64,000 bases of DNA from Cryptomeria japonica (Eukaryota > Streptophyta > Pinopsida > Cupressales > Cupressaceae), in the NCBI RefSeq assembly GCF_030272615.1, contig NC_081405.1, forward strand, positions 609,882,677-609,946,676, given 5' to 3'. A model generated the notes under the pieces. That model was not told where the DNA came from and made no database searches. It worked only from the letters and a program-made list of their open reading frames with translations. A program made the position numbers and the translations under genes. This document shows positions 12,881 to 24,566 of the stretch, piece by piece. How positions within the stretch are numbered: the first letter of the stretch is position 1; each line of letters starts with the position of its first letter.

Positions 12881-14330
12881 GGGTGAACTCAAACAAACCT
12901 TTGGTGACTCTTGATGAGTTTAAGTGAAGAAGATTCCTTCGGGTGAAGATATTCAATTTTTTTTGGTGTTCCTTGATGTTTTGTGATCAACGAATGAGAT
13001 TCAAACTTGTGTCAAGCCTATTTGCACCATCAAAGTTCATACAAATAACATTAATGGGAGAAAAGACTACAGATTAAAAGTATCTCTCTATTTTATGATT
13101 CATTTTTGAGGTCTAAGGAAAAATTAAAAGTTAAGAGGAGGAAAAGCTAGCATTCCTGCAAATAATTTAGACCATCTCCAGTGCTTTCGGCTAATTTGTC
13201 AAAAGCCACTAAGTTTGTTTCTCTCATTTTCTGCTATCAATTTGAAATTGTTCTAAGGAGAAAGTAGGGTAATTAGTCAGAACCCTAGGCCAAGATATCC
13301 ATAGAATTTGAGAGAGGTAATTATAAAGAATCCATAAGATTTTCATCTCTTCTATAAATTCACAATCAGAAGAACCCAAGGCAAAAGGACGAAAAGTAAA
13401 AGAACATTCATGATGATCTAATTGCCCTATTGCACCAGTCATCATATAGGGAAAATATAGGAGCTAGTGTCCCAAGGTTTTATAACAAATAGAGCAATTG
13501 TAGAGAATTATTTTAATATTAAAGGACACCATATTTTTAAGTCTTTTTTGAAATCAGATTCTGAGATCCTGAAGTGTAACCCTTAGAGGTTGGTGGATCC
13601 TAATGTAATTTCCAACATAGACCTAACTAAGGCTTTGGAAAAATGATACAACCCTACTGGTAGGTTAATTAATTTGTAAATGGGAGTTTGCTAGAGATCA
13701 ACCGAGACAAATTGTTGAAAGTCTTTGATATGAAAGATTTTAATGACTATACTACAAAAAAATATCTAGAAAAATTTAAAAGTAAAATATGAAACCACTG
13801 AGGACTTATATAGATTAAAATGGTTACCCTTACATAGGCTTAAATACATAGGTAACTTGCATCAGTTTGCTAGAATAAAGAGACCTCTCTATAAGGTGAA
13901 TTTCTTTTATACATACTTTGAGATGTCATATTACACAGTGAGTCATGTGTTAGGGTATGAAGGAGGTCCCTTTATGCTTGAGGAAATAATCTTTATAACT
14001 TGTGATGCTTAGAGTGAATTTGATTACAAGAGATATGATTATCACTAGTTTGTTGCAGATGCAATCGAAGATGCATTAGTTAAAATCCAGTAAGGTGGCA
14101 CACAGTAACTTTTATCTGGTATTCTCTATTAATGCATATGTTGTTATATCAGGGACAATAATATAATGTGTGGTAGTCTGAGCTCCATGTAAAGGTCCTT
14201 GGACACAATGGTATTAAGAAACCAGTCCAACTATGTACCTCAATTTGGGACTGTGACTATGAGAATTCTCAGGATCTTATGTTTGATCAACACCTTTTTA
14301 AGAGAATATACATTGCATGTGGTGTAGAGT
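12881..14330 (+). pseudogene. Unidentified degenerate coding relic, probably a retroelement internal region
   Basis: Between 13840 and 14110 a plus frame with scattered stops is protein-like: it includes RPLYKVNFFYTYFEMSYY, GYEGGPFMLEEIIFITCDA and FVADAIEDALVKIQ. I do not recognise the family. The stretch ends where an LTR-like sequence starts (14331), so it is most simply the internal part of a decayed LTR element. The minus-strand frame at 13224-13445 overlaps it without support. Confidence 0.3.
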
Positions 14331-15605
14331 GTAGACACCTAAAATTTATTAAATTAATATTTAATTAATTTAAGCCTTTCCACATTATTAATTAACTTAA
14401 TTATATGTTGGTCCCTTTATTCTTATAATTAATAAAATCGAATTTAATTATTTTATCACTATAGCCTTATAATTAATTTGTCAAAACTAATTATTCTTTA
14501 TTCTTAAGAATAATTTCAATTTCCATTATTTCTTCTAAACCTTGCATAGTTAATTATCTTCAATCAAGTAGGCTAGTTATCTAATTCCTACAGATCACTC
14601 TTCCTAATCCTATCATCTAGCCTAATTAATCCTACTCTAATCATGATTACCATTTCTAACAATTTTAATATCCCCCCACTCATTCGCTCTTCTCATGTCA
14701 TATCCTCCTAAATCACCTACGTTCTCTTTAATCCCTCATTGGCCCACGTAATCAATACCCTTAATCATTTGTATATCTCTAATCAACTTGATTAGGGATT
14801 AATAACCTCCTTTCCATAAATGGTCTTTCTCATCTCACCTTCAAAACCTTAAATACACCAAATTTGGTCCATTCAAGGAATGTAACATTCTTTGAATCCC
14901 CCCATTCCTCTTCTTCGAAGGAATTTTTAATGCCTTTCTCCATTTATTCTTCTTACACATCCATTATTTTGGAATTTTTAATTCCTCTTGTCCTTCTCCC
15001 AAGGAATTTTATATTTTGTTTTCTCTTTCCCATGTACTTGGGGAACTCTTCCCCATCTACTTGAGAAGAGTGGAAACAAGAAAATCCTTTATTGAAAATA
15101 TCTTGGATCTGCCACTTTGTCCTCTCAATCCTCTCTCACTTTCTTTCAATCCTAACCGTTCATTCAAGATCAATCTTGACCTTCAATTTTGACCCTCTCT
15201 AGTCTGTAAATTGGAGGCTCCACTCCTCACAAATCATCCACCTTTTTAGCAAGTTTTAACTATACATTTGAGCTCCAAATCCATTCATAGTGTCTTCATA
15301 ATACCAAATTCATATCTCATCTAAGCCGTATCCATCATCATCCAAATCCAATCCCAATCAGTCTTGTTATGTAGTCAAGAACAATCCACCATCCACTATC
15401 TCAAAGAGAAATGAAGTGGAGAATTTGGGTGCATGTCCACTTGAAACTCAATTGGAGGAAAAAGAGGAGGAAACATATAAGGTTATTTGTTTTAATTTTA
15501 ATGCATATTTATGTTTTAGTGATTTGGTTATGCAACTAACCTTTGTCCCTAGTTTTTCCCCTTTTCATTTGGGCATGCCTAGTGGGACCCCAAGTCCCTA
15601 AATTT
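14331..15605 (+). repeat. Probable Gypsy LTR
   Basis: It starts TGTAGACACCTAAAA, close in form to the Tat-lineage LTR start at 36371 (TGTATACGACCTAAAA), and has the same AATTAATT-rich first 150 bases followed by a C-rich middle. The 3' end is uncertain; the text near 15600 (ccccaagtccctaaa) may be close to it. No second copy or target duplication was found. Confidence 0.4.
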
Positions 15606-17403
15606 AATATTTTTTGTTTTTGTGAAGGATTTTCATAGGTCATAGATCAATGTGTCCATTCTGGATTTCAATTTGTGCCTACCCATCAATGTCTACACTC
15701 CTAGAATGACGTCTCTACTTTTTCAAAATATCCTACCTAACTATGTTTTCTATAGAAACTGTAGATCGACGTCTTTGTCTTGGGTTCAATATCTCTACTT
15801 CCACAAATGGACATTTGTCTTTAAGATATCTCTCTATCATTTTAGTGGAAAAATTTATAAAAATAAAAAATCATCTATATATTACTCAAAATATTAAAAA
15901 GTTTACTTTTTTGTTTTAGTTTCATCCCTACAAACAAAACAGCTTCTCATTTTCTCTAATATTTTTTGCAATATTTGGATTTTGAGATAATATTTTTTTT
16001 GTAGAAGTCACTTTGGTGTCTATGTAGATGTGACAACATTTGTGCTGACAAATTAACATCTCTGCATTTCTACTTTCTCGCGCTTTATATTTTTATTTTT
16101 TATTTTTTTTTGATCTAATCGTTTGTGTGCATGACCTAACCCAACGCATGTACAAATGCTTCACCGTATGTGCTTGCACTTTGGTCTATTAGTGTTTTTA
16201 TTCTAGATTTTTGCTAATCTCTTGTGTGGTTGCATCATTTTCTCTTGCTGAAGACCAAATATTGAGGCTACTAACTATTGTTGCAGGGCACTTGTTGAAG
16301 GAAACATGATTTTGAACTAGCTTAGATATTTGTTATACTATAATAGCAAAAAAACTATTTTGGGGCTTAAAATAAATCATTATCTTTTTGGTCTTCTACA
16401 CTTGCACATTTTGTAGGGTGGACCTAAAGTTACATCGACTTTCCTCTCCCCTTACCTTTGTGGAGCTTGGGTGAAAGAGAAAGGTTCTTAAAAATACCTA
16501 ATTTTTCTTTTGAGTAGAGGATAAACTCTTGGGAGCTTCATCACCCCAAGGGAGTGTTTCAAAATTGAGGCATGTTGGGGATATCATCTCTCTGAGTGGG
16601 TTCTTGAGCAAGGATTTTCAAGCTGCTATACAAATATGCTAGTCAAATGATTAGAGTGTGGAGTTAATTTGGCTATGTGGAGGCCTTCTCTATGCTGATA
16701 AGCTCAATTAGAGTTTAAAGTAGATTTATTTGTAGATTCATTGTTGGCTTGGATCCCTCCAAACATTATTAGACACCTTGTTTTAGTAGCCAAAATCCTA
16801 TTTTCTTGTTGGTGCATGAGGTCAAATCTTTGAAGCTGCCCCACATCGTACTACTTGAAGTAGAGATATATGTCCCCCAGTCCATAAGATATCCATATCT
16901 TCAAGGTATGAGATTCCGGTATGCCCAAAAAGTGAGTGTCAAGAAAGGATAAGGCAGTGCTAGCAATCGCTATCTATCTACTTCATTGAAGTATATAGAG
17001 ATAAATCTAAGTGAGGATTCAATAAGTAGAATCCACTTTCCCACCTAGGTTGTATGTTTTTCATGTGTCTTCTATTGTAAAAACCAACAAATTTTATCAC
17101 ATTGGGGAAATTATCTATGCCCTCATTTTTCATGCTTGTCCCAAGAATCACCTTGGCCAATGTGTATTCACTATTTGATATCTCTTGCCAAGTAAAATAA
17201 ATCCAATAATTCCCCAATTTCATAATTTTTTTTACCAAATCCTTCAAATTTCAAATCAATCGATCAAACCTCAGTTTCAACATCTCTATCTGAGCTTCAC
17301 TGTCTCTGTCTCTATTTCACCATCTACATTTTTTAGCATGTATTTTTCACTATCTCCACCTCTATTTTGACGTCTTTACTTTGTAGTCAATCCATATCCA
17401 TGC
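15606..17403. other. No gene seen
   Basis: Pyrimidine-rich, low-information sequence with recurring words such as gtctctac and ctatctcc. The minus-strand frame at 16978-17247 has no recognised domain. It borders the Copia element and may be the untranslated region of an older element that the Copia element split. Confidence 0.35.
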
Positions 17404-17763
17404 TGTTGAAATGTGGCGACTGATCAGCAAAGTACTATACACTCAGCACGTATCCTCACCATTTTTGTGTTGATGAAAACCAACATTGTAATAAAACCCT
17501 AAAAAGGTCGACTTTGTTTGTTGCCCTAAAAACACATGTCATAAGCGGTTGGGATGCTTAAGGCATTATAAGGTTGATGTACTATTTTTGTTGGATAATA
17601 AGAAAGATTAGATGACTATGTATGGTGGACATAACCCATTCTAGGTGAACCACGTTAAATCTCTGTGTTATCTGTGTCCTGTTTTATTTCTTTATTTTTT
17701 GTATTTAAATCTGCATATAATTGTTAGTTCATATTTGCTTTGAATCTGCTTGAAACCCTAACA
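17404..17763 (+). repeat. 5' LTR of the Copia element
   Basis: Starts TGTTGAAATGTGGCG and ends CCCTAACA, followed two bases later by the PBS. 360 bp. Its outer parts match the 3' LTR base for base apart from scattered transitions. Confidence 0.9.
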
Positions 17764-17765
17764 AT

Positions 17766-17776
17766 TGGTATCAGAG
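17766..17776 (+). promoter_or_regulatory. Primer binding site (initiator tRNA-Met)
   Basis: TGGTATCAGAG, two bases after the LTR end; the standard plant Copia PBS. Confidence 0.9.
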
Positions 17777-17823
17777 TGAGGTTTTCTATAAATTGGTAGG
17801 ACTTTCAGATTTGAGTGGGAGCA

Positions 17824-20800
17824 ATGGAGGATTCCAAATTCAAGGTTGAAAAGTTTAACGGCCAAAATTATCAGTTATAGAAAATGCCGATGGAGGATTA
17901 CCTATATCAAAAGGATTTGTGGTGGCCATTAGAAGGAAAGGCAAAGAAAGCAACCATAATGCCAGATGAAGAATGAGACATTTTACATAGAAAGGCACTA
18001 GGATCCATTCGATTGTGCCTTGCACTGTCTGTAGCTTTCAGTATAACAAAAGCAAAAACAGTTGTAGATTTGATGGCGACATTGGCTAAGCTGTATGAAA
18101 AACCCTCGGCTTCGAATAAGGTATTTCTTATGAAGCGTTTGTTTAATTTGAAAATAAGTGAGGGAGGATCTGTAGCGGAGCACTTAAATGAATTTAATAC
18201 AAATACCAGTCAATTTTCTTCGGTAAAAATTACTTTTGCAGAAGAGGTTAGGGCTCTCTTGATTTTATTTTCTTTGCCAGAAAGCTGGAATAGCTTGGTT
18301 ATGGCTGTAAGTAACTCTATCTCTAGAAAAAATACTTTGGTATTTGATGATATTGTTGGTGTTATCCTAAGCAAGGAAATGCAAAGGAAAAGCACAGGTG
18401 AGACTCCAACATCATCAAGTAGTGTTTTGAATGTGGAGAACAGAGGAAGATCAAAGGAAAGAGGAAAAGGCCCTTGGAATGAGAAGTCATGAGGGAAGTC
18501 AAAGAAAGGATGCTCTCAATCTAGAGGAAAGAAAGATTGTTGGTACTATGGAAAGCCTGGTCATCTAAAGAAAGACTGTTGGTCTCGGAAAAACAAAGGA
18601 GACAAAAATGAAAATGATAGTAAGGAAGCTAATATTGCAAGTAATACTTTACAAGATGCTTTAATCTTATGTTTGGATAATGTTAATGATTCATGGGTAA
18701 TAGATTTTGGGGCTTCATTTCATGCTACACCCCATAGAAAATATTTTCTAGATTATGTTCAAGATGATTTTGGACAGGTATATTTGGGTGATGATGAGCC
18801 CTATCAAATTGTTGGAAAAGGAAAGATAAAGATCAAGTTGCAGAATGGTAATGACTAGTTTCTGTAGGAGGTAAGACATGTTCCTAACTTAAGACAAAAT
18901 TTAATTTCTGCAGGGCAACTAGGTAGTGAAGGTTGCATAGTTACCTTCTCAGATAGTATCTGGAAGGTCAGTAAAGGATAATTAGTAGTAGCTAAAGGTG
19001 CGAAGGTAGGCACATTATATCTGTGTACTGGTAATACTTACTCTACCTTAGCTACTACATATATAGTTACTGTAGGGACAACAACAATAGATGTTGCAAG
19101 AATAGATTCAATAATGTGGCACCATAGGCTTGGGCACATAAGTGAGAAAGGGATGAAAATCCTTCACTCCAAAAATCTATTGCCAGGACTAAAGAAGATT
19201 GATTTAGAGTTTTGTGAAAACTATGTTTATGGAAAATAGAAAAGAGTAAGATTTCTCAAGGTTGGGAAAGAGAAGAAGAATGAGAAGTTAGAGCTTGTGC
19301 ATTCAGATGTATGGGGACCAGCTCAGGTATCATCTCTTGGTGGCTCTTGTTATTATGTTATTTTTATTGATGACTCAACTAGAAAAACATGGGTATATTT
19401 CCTAAAACAAAAATCAGATGTTTTTGAAACTTTTAAGAAATGGGAAGCTTTGGTTGAGAATGAGACAGGAAAAAGGTTGAAGTGTCTCAGATCGGATAAT
19501 GGAGGTGAGTATTGCAGCAAGGCATTTGAAGACTATTGCTCCTTAAATGGGATTAGAAAGTAGAAGACAATTCCAGGAACTCCACAAGAAAATGGTGTGT
19601 CAGAGAGAATGAATAGGACTATCATGGAACGCGCGAGGAGCATGAGATTGCATGCTGGATTGCCCTTACATTTTTGGGTAGATGTTGTACATACTACTAT
19701 CTATTTGATAAATACAGGACCTTCAACCCTTTTGGATGGTGGTATTCCAAAGGAGGCATGGACTGGTAAAAAGGTAAATTATTCTTTTCTGAAAACCTTT
19801 GGTTGTGAAGCTTTTGTCCATGTTGATAAAGAAAAGAGAACCAAGCTTGATGCTAAATCTCAAAAATGTACCTTCATTGGATATGGGATAGATGAATATG
19901 GCTATCGGTTATGGGATTTTGAAAATAAGAAAATAACTAGAAGTAGAGATGTTATATTCAATGAGAAGGTTATGTATAAAGAACAAATGCAGGAAAAGAA
20001 GCATGAACAGGAAAAGCAAGAATATGTGGTGTTGGATGAAATTCCTGAAAATGAAATGCCACAGGTACTTGATGCTCAGCAACAACAGAATGTCCCACAA
20101 ACTCCTGAAAGTGTTAGACGTTCTATGAGGTCAAGTAGACCCCCTGAAAGATTTTCTCCTTCTTTGTATTCTATATTAATAACTGATTTTGGTGAACCAA
20201 AAGAATATGAAGAAGCAATGTAGATGGATGCCAAACAACAGTGGGAGCTAGGCATGAAAGAGGAGATGGAGTCCTTGATGAAAAATAAGACTTGGGACTT
20301 AGTCCCTTTACCTGCAGAAATAAGATCCTTGCCTAACAAATGGGTTTATCGGCTGAAGGAGGAGGAAGGAGGTCAGAAAAGATATAAGGCCAGACTTGTG
20401 ATAAAAGGTTTTGCATAGAAAAAGGGTATAGATTATGATGAAATATTTTCTCTAGTTGTAAAAATGACTTCAATTAGAACTACAGTTAGTCTTGTGGCTG
20501 CAGATGATTTACATCTTGAACAATTAGATGTGAAAACAACTTTTCTCCATGGAGATTTGGAGGAGGAAATTTACATGTTGCAACCACAAGGATATGAGGT
20601 CAAAGGTAAGGAGAACATGGTGTGCAGGTTGAAGAAAAGTTTGTATGGCCTAAAGAAAGCACCCTGACAATGGTATTTAAAATTTGATAGTTTCATGGCT
20701 AAACACAGTTATCATAGATGTCATTCTGATCATTGTGTGTATTTTAAAAGATTGAATAATGGCAGTTATATTATCCTATTGCTTTATGTTGATGACATGC

Positions 20801-21747
20801 TTGTTGTTGGTTCTAACACAGAACACATAAATGGTCTTAAACATAAATCAGCCAGGTCATTTGCTATGAAGGATCTGGGTGCAGCTAAGAAAATTCTAGG
20901 TATGAGGATTACATGGGACAGAAAAAATAGAACCTTGAATTTGTCCCAAAGTGAGTATATAAAGAAGGTGTTGAAAAGATTTAACATGCAGGATGCAAAA
21001 GCAGTTAGTACACCTTTGGCTAGTCATTTCAAATTGACTAAGGACATGTGCCTAAAGGAACAGGAAGAGGTAAAGAAAATGTCTAACATGCCGTATTCAT
21101 CAGCTGTTGGCAGTTTGATGTATGCAATGGTATGCACAAGGCCAGATATTGCACATGCAGTGGGAGTTGTGAGTAGGTTTATGAGTAATTCGAGTATGGA
21201 ACATTGGAATGCTGTGAAATGGATCCTTCGGTATTTGAAAGGAACCACTACGAAGGCATTATGTTTCAAAGGATCTAATGCTGCTCTGAGTGGATTTGTT
21301 GACTCTGATCTGGCAAGTGATATTGATTCATGGAGGAGCACTACAGGGTATGTTTTTACTATAGGGGGAACTGCAGTCAGTTGGATTTCTAGGCTACAAA
21401 AGGTTGTTGCACTTTCAACCACTGAAGCTGAGTATGTTGCTGCTACAGAAGCCAGCAAGGAGATGATTTGGTTACAATGTTTTCTGGAGGAATTGGGTCA
21501 GACATAGGAGGATCACTCATTATATACTGATAGCCAGAGTGCCATTCATCTTGCGAAGAACTCTGCTTTTCATTCAAGGACAAAGCACATTCAGCTCAGG
21601 TACCACTTCATCCGGACTATTTTGGAGGAGAGTCAGTTATGGCTTGAGAAGATTCACACAAGTGAGAATCCTGCCGATATGTTCACGAAGGTAGTTCCAT
21701 ACGAGAAGCTGATTTCTTCATCAGTTTCTGTTGGTTTTCTTGATTGA
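17824..21747 (+). pseudogene. Copia gag-pol relic in one unbroken frame with 11 nonsense codons
   Basis: From ATG 17824 to TGA 21745 the frame never shifts (1308 codons). Order: gag (UBN2-like, about 17824-18490), zinc knuckle (about 18538-18580), protease (18700-18720), integrase zinc region (about 19110-19240), integrase core (HSDVWGP, SDNGGEY, then the ENGVSERMN region), reverse transcriptase (YVDDML at about 20787) and RNase H (DSDLASD, then STTEAEYVA). In-frame stops start at 17878, 17974, 18490, 18856, 18979, 19237, 19561, 20221, 20416, 20665 and 21505. The knuckle has Tyr in place of its second Cys (TAT at 18547), and the protease triad reads Asp-Phe-Gly instead of Asp-Ser-Gly (TTT at 18706). 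Nearly all these changes fit C-to-T or G-to-A transitions. It made the polyprotein that copies and integrates the element; it cannot do so now. Confidence 0.93.
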
Positions 21748-21833
21748 TAATTGTCGAATTTATACCAGTCGAGTCCTAGTGTTTTATCTAGCAGATGTTG
21801 CACGTACAGTGGTGTCATGTAGTATCAGTCTCC

Positions 21834-21844
21834 AAGTGGGAGAT
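21834..21844 (+). promoter_or_regulatory. Polypurine tract of the Copia element
   Basis: AAGTGGGAGAT immediately before the 3' LTR start; it would prime plus-strand DNA synthesis. Confidence 0.8.
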
Positions 21845-21936
21845 TGTTCGGTGTGGCGACTGATCAACAAAGTACTGTACACTTAGCATATAATTGTTAG
21901 TTCATATTTGCTTCGGATCTGCTTGAAACCCTAACA
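21845..21936 (+). repeat. 3' LTR of the Copia element, internally deleted
   Basis: 92 bp against 360 bp for the 5' copy. The first 43 bases and the last part match the 5' LTR. The middle 268 bp is missing, and the join falls at a GCA present at both ends of the lost segment in the 5' LTR. Confidence 0.9.
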
Positions 21937-22522
21937 ATATCATAAACCCAAGTCTCTCAAGCATCCCTAGAGGTCAATTCACTATCAAGTCAAGAAGAAG
22001 ACACCTAGTTACAAACAAATTCTCAAACACCATAGCTTTTTGTATAAGAATTGAAAACTCTTGTTAAACTACCATGTCTTTCTACACCATTTTCACAACT
22101 ATCTATACAATTACGGCAATAAGTTTGACTTAGAACCCCCAAGAACCTATGCTTTCAATCAAAGGTTATCCTTGTCCAACTTACCTCAACCAAAGATCAT
22201 CTATTTAGTCATTTCCTATCTAGGGTAACCTTTCCCTCCTGTTCTCTTCAATTAATTCATCTGTCACCATTTTCATTTCACCCTTGAGGACTTAGCCCAT
22301 CTAACCAATTTTCAGTCCTAATCAATCATTAAATTTAAGGTTAGCATTTTTTAAAGTTAGAATTAGGCCTTTACCATTTGTTAACCCCCTATTGTCCTTG
22401 TGCCTAAGAAAGAATCTATCTCAAGTACTTTTCTTAATCAATCTTAATCATTTGGCTTGATCAAAACCCTTATGCCTTTCCTAATTTTTCTTAGAAGATT
22501 AGTCTATCCTAAATAGAAGAAG
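21937..22522. other. Non-coding, probably untranslated part of an older Gypsy element
   Basis: C/T-rich text resembling 5' untranslated or LTR sequence. It continues beyond the solo LTR at 23815-24134 and leads into a gag-like frame at 24135. No gene is seen. Confidence 0.35.
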
Positions 22523-23416
22523 GATAGTGTAAAGTGGAAAAATTGAACCCTAGTTGTTCTCCCCTCCCCGACTCCAAGGAGAGAGAAGGGAGAGTCACTA
22601 GGGTTGATGGTTTTCACTTGGGAGAGACTTTACATTCAAAAGAGGGGTTGAAACCCACAAGATCTAATCCCACGCAATGCAAGATTGGATTCTATATGAG
22701 TTTCAAGGGTTGAGACATCAAGGATACCCTCTTTTGTAAAGAAATGTAGATAAAAAGATTGAACTAGAAATGCATGTAAAGTAGGAAAGATTCGCTTAAA
22801 AACAGAGATAGGGATATGATATGAAGCTGCGGACCAGGAATTAGCAGTAAAATGTCGAGACGGTGTTGTTCTGCAAATTTGAGCGAAAGTTGACGGGACG
22901 ATGGCGCCCGATGTGCACACAGTCCTCCGAAAAATCCGCGAAACGAAGGTGGATCTGTTCATCTCTACACAAGGATTCCAGATCTTTAATTACAGTTGCG
23001 TACCTGCAACCTACACATAGAAAAGAGAGGACGATTGGGGGGTTAGGGATGAGGGGTTTTCCCTTAGGTCAAACCCCAGTTTTGGAATTAACCAAGAAAT
23101 GAGAAATTGTTGTAAATGTAAATGATTGTAATGTAAAACAAGTACTAGTACCTTGTTGTAAGAATGTTTGTATTCCTACATGCGAAGGTGTAGATGTTGT
23201 TGTATGTTGTATGTTGTATGTGATATGTGATCTCCTCTTCAATGGTTGAATCCTTGTCTTGAATGCAACACTTAGCCTTGAATGGAGACTTAGAATGATC
23301 AATTGCTTGAAAGAAATGCTTGAATGCTTGAATGCTTGAATGCTTGAATTTTTAAATATCGTTTCCGCATCTTGTACACATATGTCCTTCCTCCTCAAAA
23401 TGGGAGAGGAAATGTA

Positions 23417-23425
23417 GTTTATATA
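23417..23425 (-). promoter_or_regulatory. TATA box of the solo LTR
   Basis: TATATAAAC on the minus strand, 385 bases into the LTR, where the U3-R border of a Gypsy LTR would be expected. Confidence 0.55.
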
Positions 23426-23548
23426 CTTGTCAATTAGGGTTAAAAGACAGATTTTTCCGACCTTGGGCCGACCAGGAAGTACTATTTTCCAAATTGCAAA
23501 CATAAAGACCCGAAGCCCCATAGGAGACCGGGCCCAAAATAGGGCCAG

Positions 23549-23640
23549 GGACCAGGGCGCTGGGCGCCCTAGTCCTGGGGGACCAGGGCGCTGGGCACCC
23601 TAGTCCTGAAGGACCAGGGCGCTGGGCGCCATGGTCCCAC
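23549..23640 (-). repeat. GC-rich minisatellite, 31-bp unit x 3, each able to form a hairpin
   Basis: Units start at 23549, 23580 and 23611 with ggaccagggcgc. The first unit contains the inverted repeat AGGGCGC-TGG-GCGCCCT; the second and third units have single changes in one arm. It lies in U3 of the solo LTR, upstream of the TATA box. Confidence 0.9.
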
Positions 23641-23814
23641 CTCCAGGGACAGCAGGGTGCAAGGAGGATCAGGCCAGGGTGCTTGAAAAATGCAGTTTTT
23701 GGTGTCATAAACAGGTTTCGGGGTCTCCATTCAGGTTCCGTGTTGCATCACCATCGTGAAGACACAAATGCAGTCGAAATTGCAAGTGTCGCAATTTTAG
23801 GACGCTACAGATAG

Positions 23815-24134
23815 ATCAAATCCTAATTCAAAGGTCTGAGTTTATCCTAGCTTGGTTGTTACCTTTCTTTGTGGAATTCATCATTGACCCCTACACTCCA
23901 CCTAAGTTGTAATCTAAGGACTAAGGCATCATCCTAATCCAAATCAATCCTAACCTAATCCAAGGACCACCCAATCAAATCCAATTCAATTAAATTATTA
24001 TATACTTATTTTCATCTACATCTCACATCATTTCATCACTTTTGTAATCAAGTCTATCGAATCAAGTTTCAAGTCATCATCTCCATTCTCAAGTTTACCC
24101 ATGATTGGTCTTGAATCATGCCCAAAAAGTAAAG
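23815..24134 (+). other. Continuation of the sequence interrupted by the solo LTR
   Basis: After removing the solo LTR and one GATAG, 21937-22522 joins to this stretch without a break. Non-coding, C/T/A-rich leader leading to the gag-like start at 24135. Confidence 0.4.
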
Positions 24135-24566
24135 ATGGCTATTGAATTGCCCAACATAGATATTTATGTGGACCATGATGCTCATCTAAACACAAAAAAT
24201 ATTGACCAACTTAGACACTCTCCACATTTGAAAACATTTGTGGAAGATCCTTACAACCAATAATTGTTAGAAAAGCTTGTTAAAACTAATCTGAGCGAGT
24301 TCCTGGTAGAGCTTATCAACCAAGGGGCATATATTCCCCCTAACACTGACCAATCAGATCTTGACACTCCTATAGAAGGTGACCTCGCTAATTGACCTCT
24401 TCTTCATACTACTATTCATGTACCACCTACCACTTCTACACTCGCAAGTTCTATACCTACAAGAACTTGTAATCTCCCCATCTCTCAACATCCTAGGTCA
24501 TCCATACCTCTCCATAATTCTTCCAACTATGTCAATGCTAGCTTGCCACCCATCATTACTATTTTT
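24135..24566 (+). pseudogene. N-terminal Gypsy gag-like relic
   Basis: The frame starts at ATG 24135 with MAIELPNIDIYVDHDAH and continues with ATG-frame coding text such as SEFLVELINQGAYIPPNTD to about 24560, with in-frame TAA and TGA codons. The opening and the Pro/Thr-rich tail resemble gag starts of plant Gypsy elements. It is cut by the LTR of element A at 24567. I found no convincing continuation after 44671, so the rest may be lost. Confidence 0.4.

Larger units (their letters stand above)
17404..21936 (+). mobile_element. Copia retrotransposon, Tork/Tnt1-like, decayed
   Basis: Structure in order: 5' LTR 17404-17763, PBS 17766-17776, gag-pol frame 17824-21747, PPT 21834-21844, shortened 3' LTR 21845-21936. 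The integrase and reverse transcriptase wording is closest to the Tork/Tnt1 group as I know it. No clear 5-bp target duplication is seen (catgc on the left, atatc on the right), so the ends may have mutated or the element may be a recombinant. Confidence 0.92.
22528..23809 (-). repeat. Solo LTR of a Gypsy-type element with a perfect 5-bp target duplication
   Basis: On the minus strand it starts TGTAGCGTCC at 23809 and ends CCACTTTACA at 22528; 1282 bp. GATAG flanks it on both sides (22523-22527 and 23810-23814). It is far richer in G+C than its surroundings. It contains a TATA box on the minus strand (TATATAAAC, 23417-23425), a 31-bp minisatellite (23549-23640), four copies of TGCTTGAA (23317-23348) and a short TGTTGTA repeat near 23196-23221. 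Open frames inside it (for example 22636-22962 and 23069-23708) are chance frames in LTR sequence. Confidence 0.93.

Noticed and set aside
20784-21458. Minus-strand frames inside the Copia pol
   Set aside because: Antisense shadows of the reverse transcriptase and RNase H region, which is clearly coded on the plus strand.
17399-21941. A target duplication for the Copia element
   Set aside because: The five bases on each side (catgc and atatc) do not match.
23549-23640. CRISPR-like short repeats
   Set aside because: The repeats are directly adjacent with no spacers, and the context is a plant LTR.
23069-23708. Minus-strand frames of 92-150 codons
   Set aside because: They lie within the solo LTR and cross its minisatellite and simple repeats.
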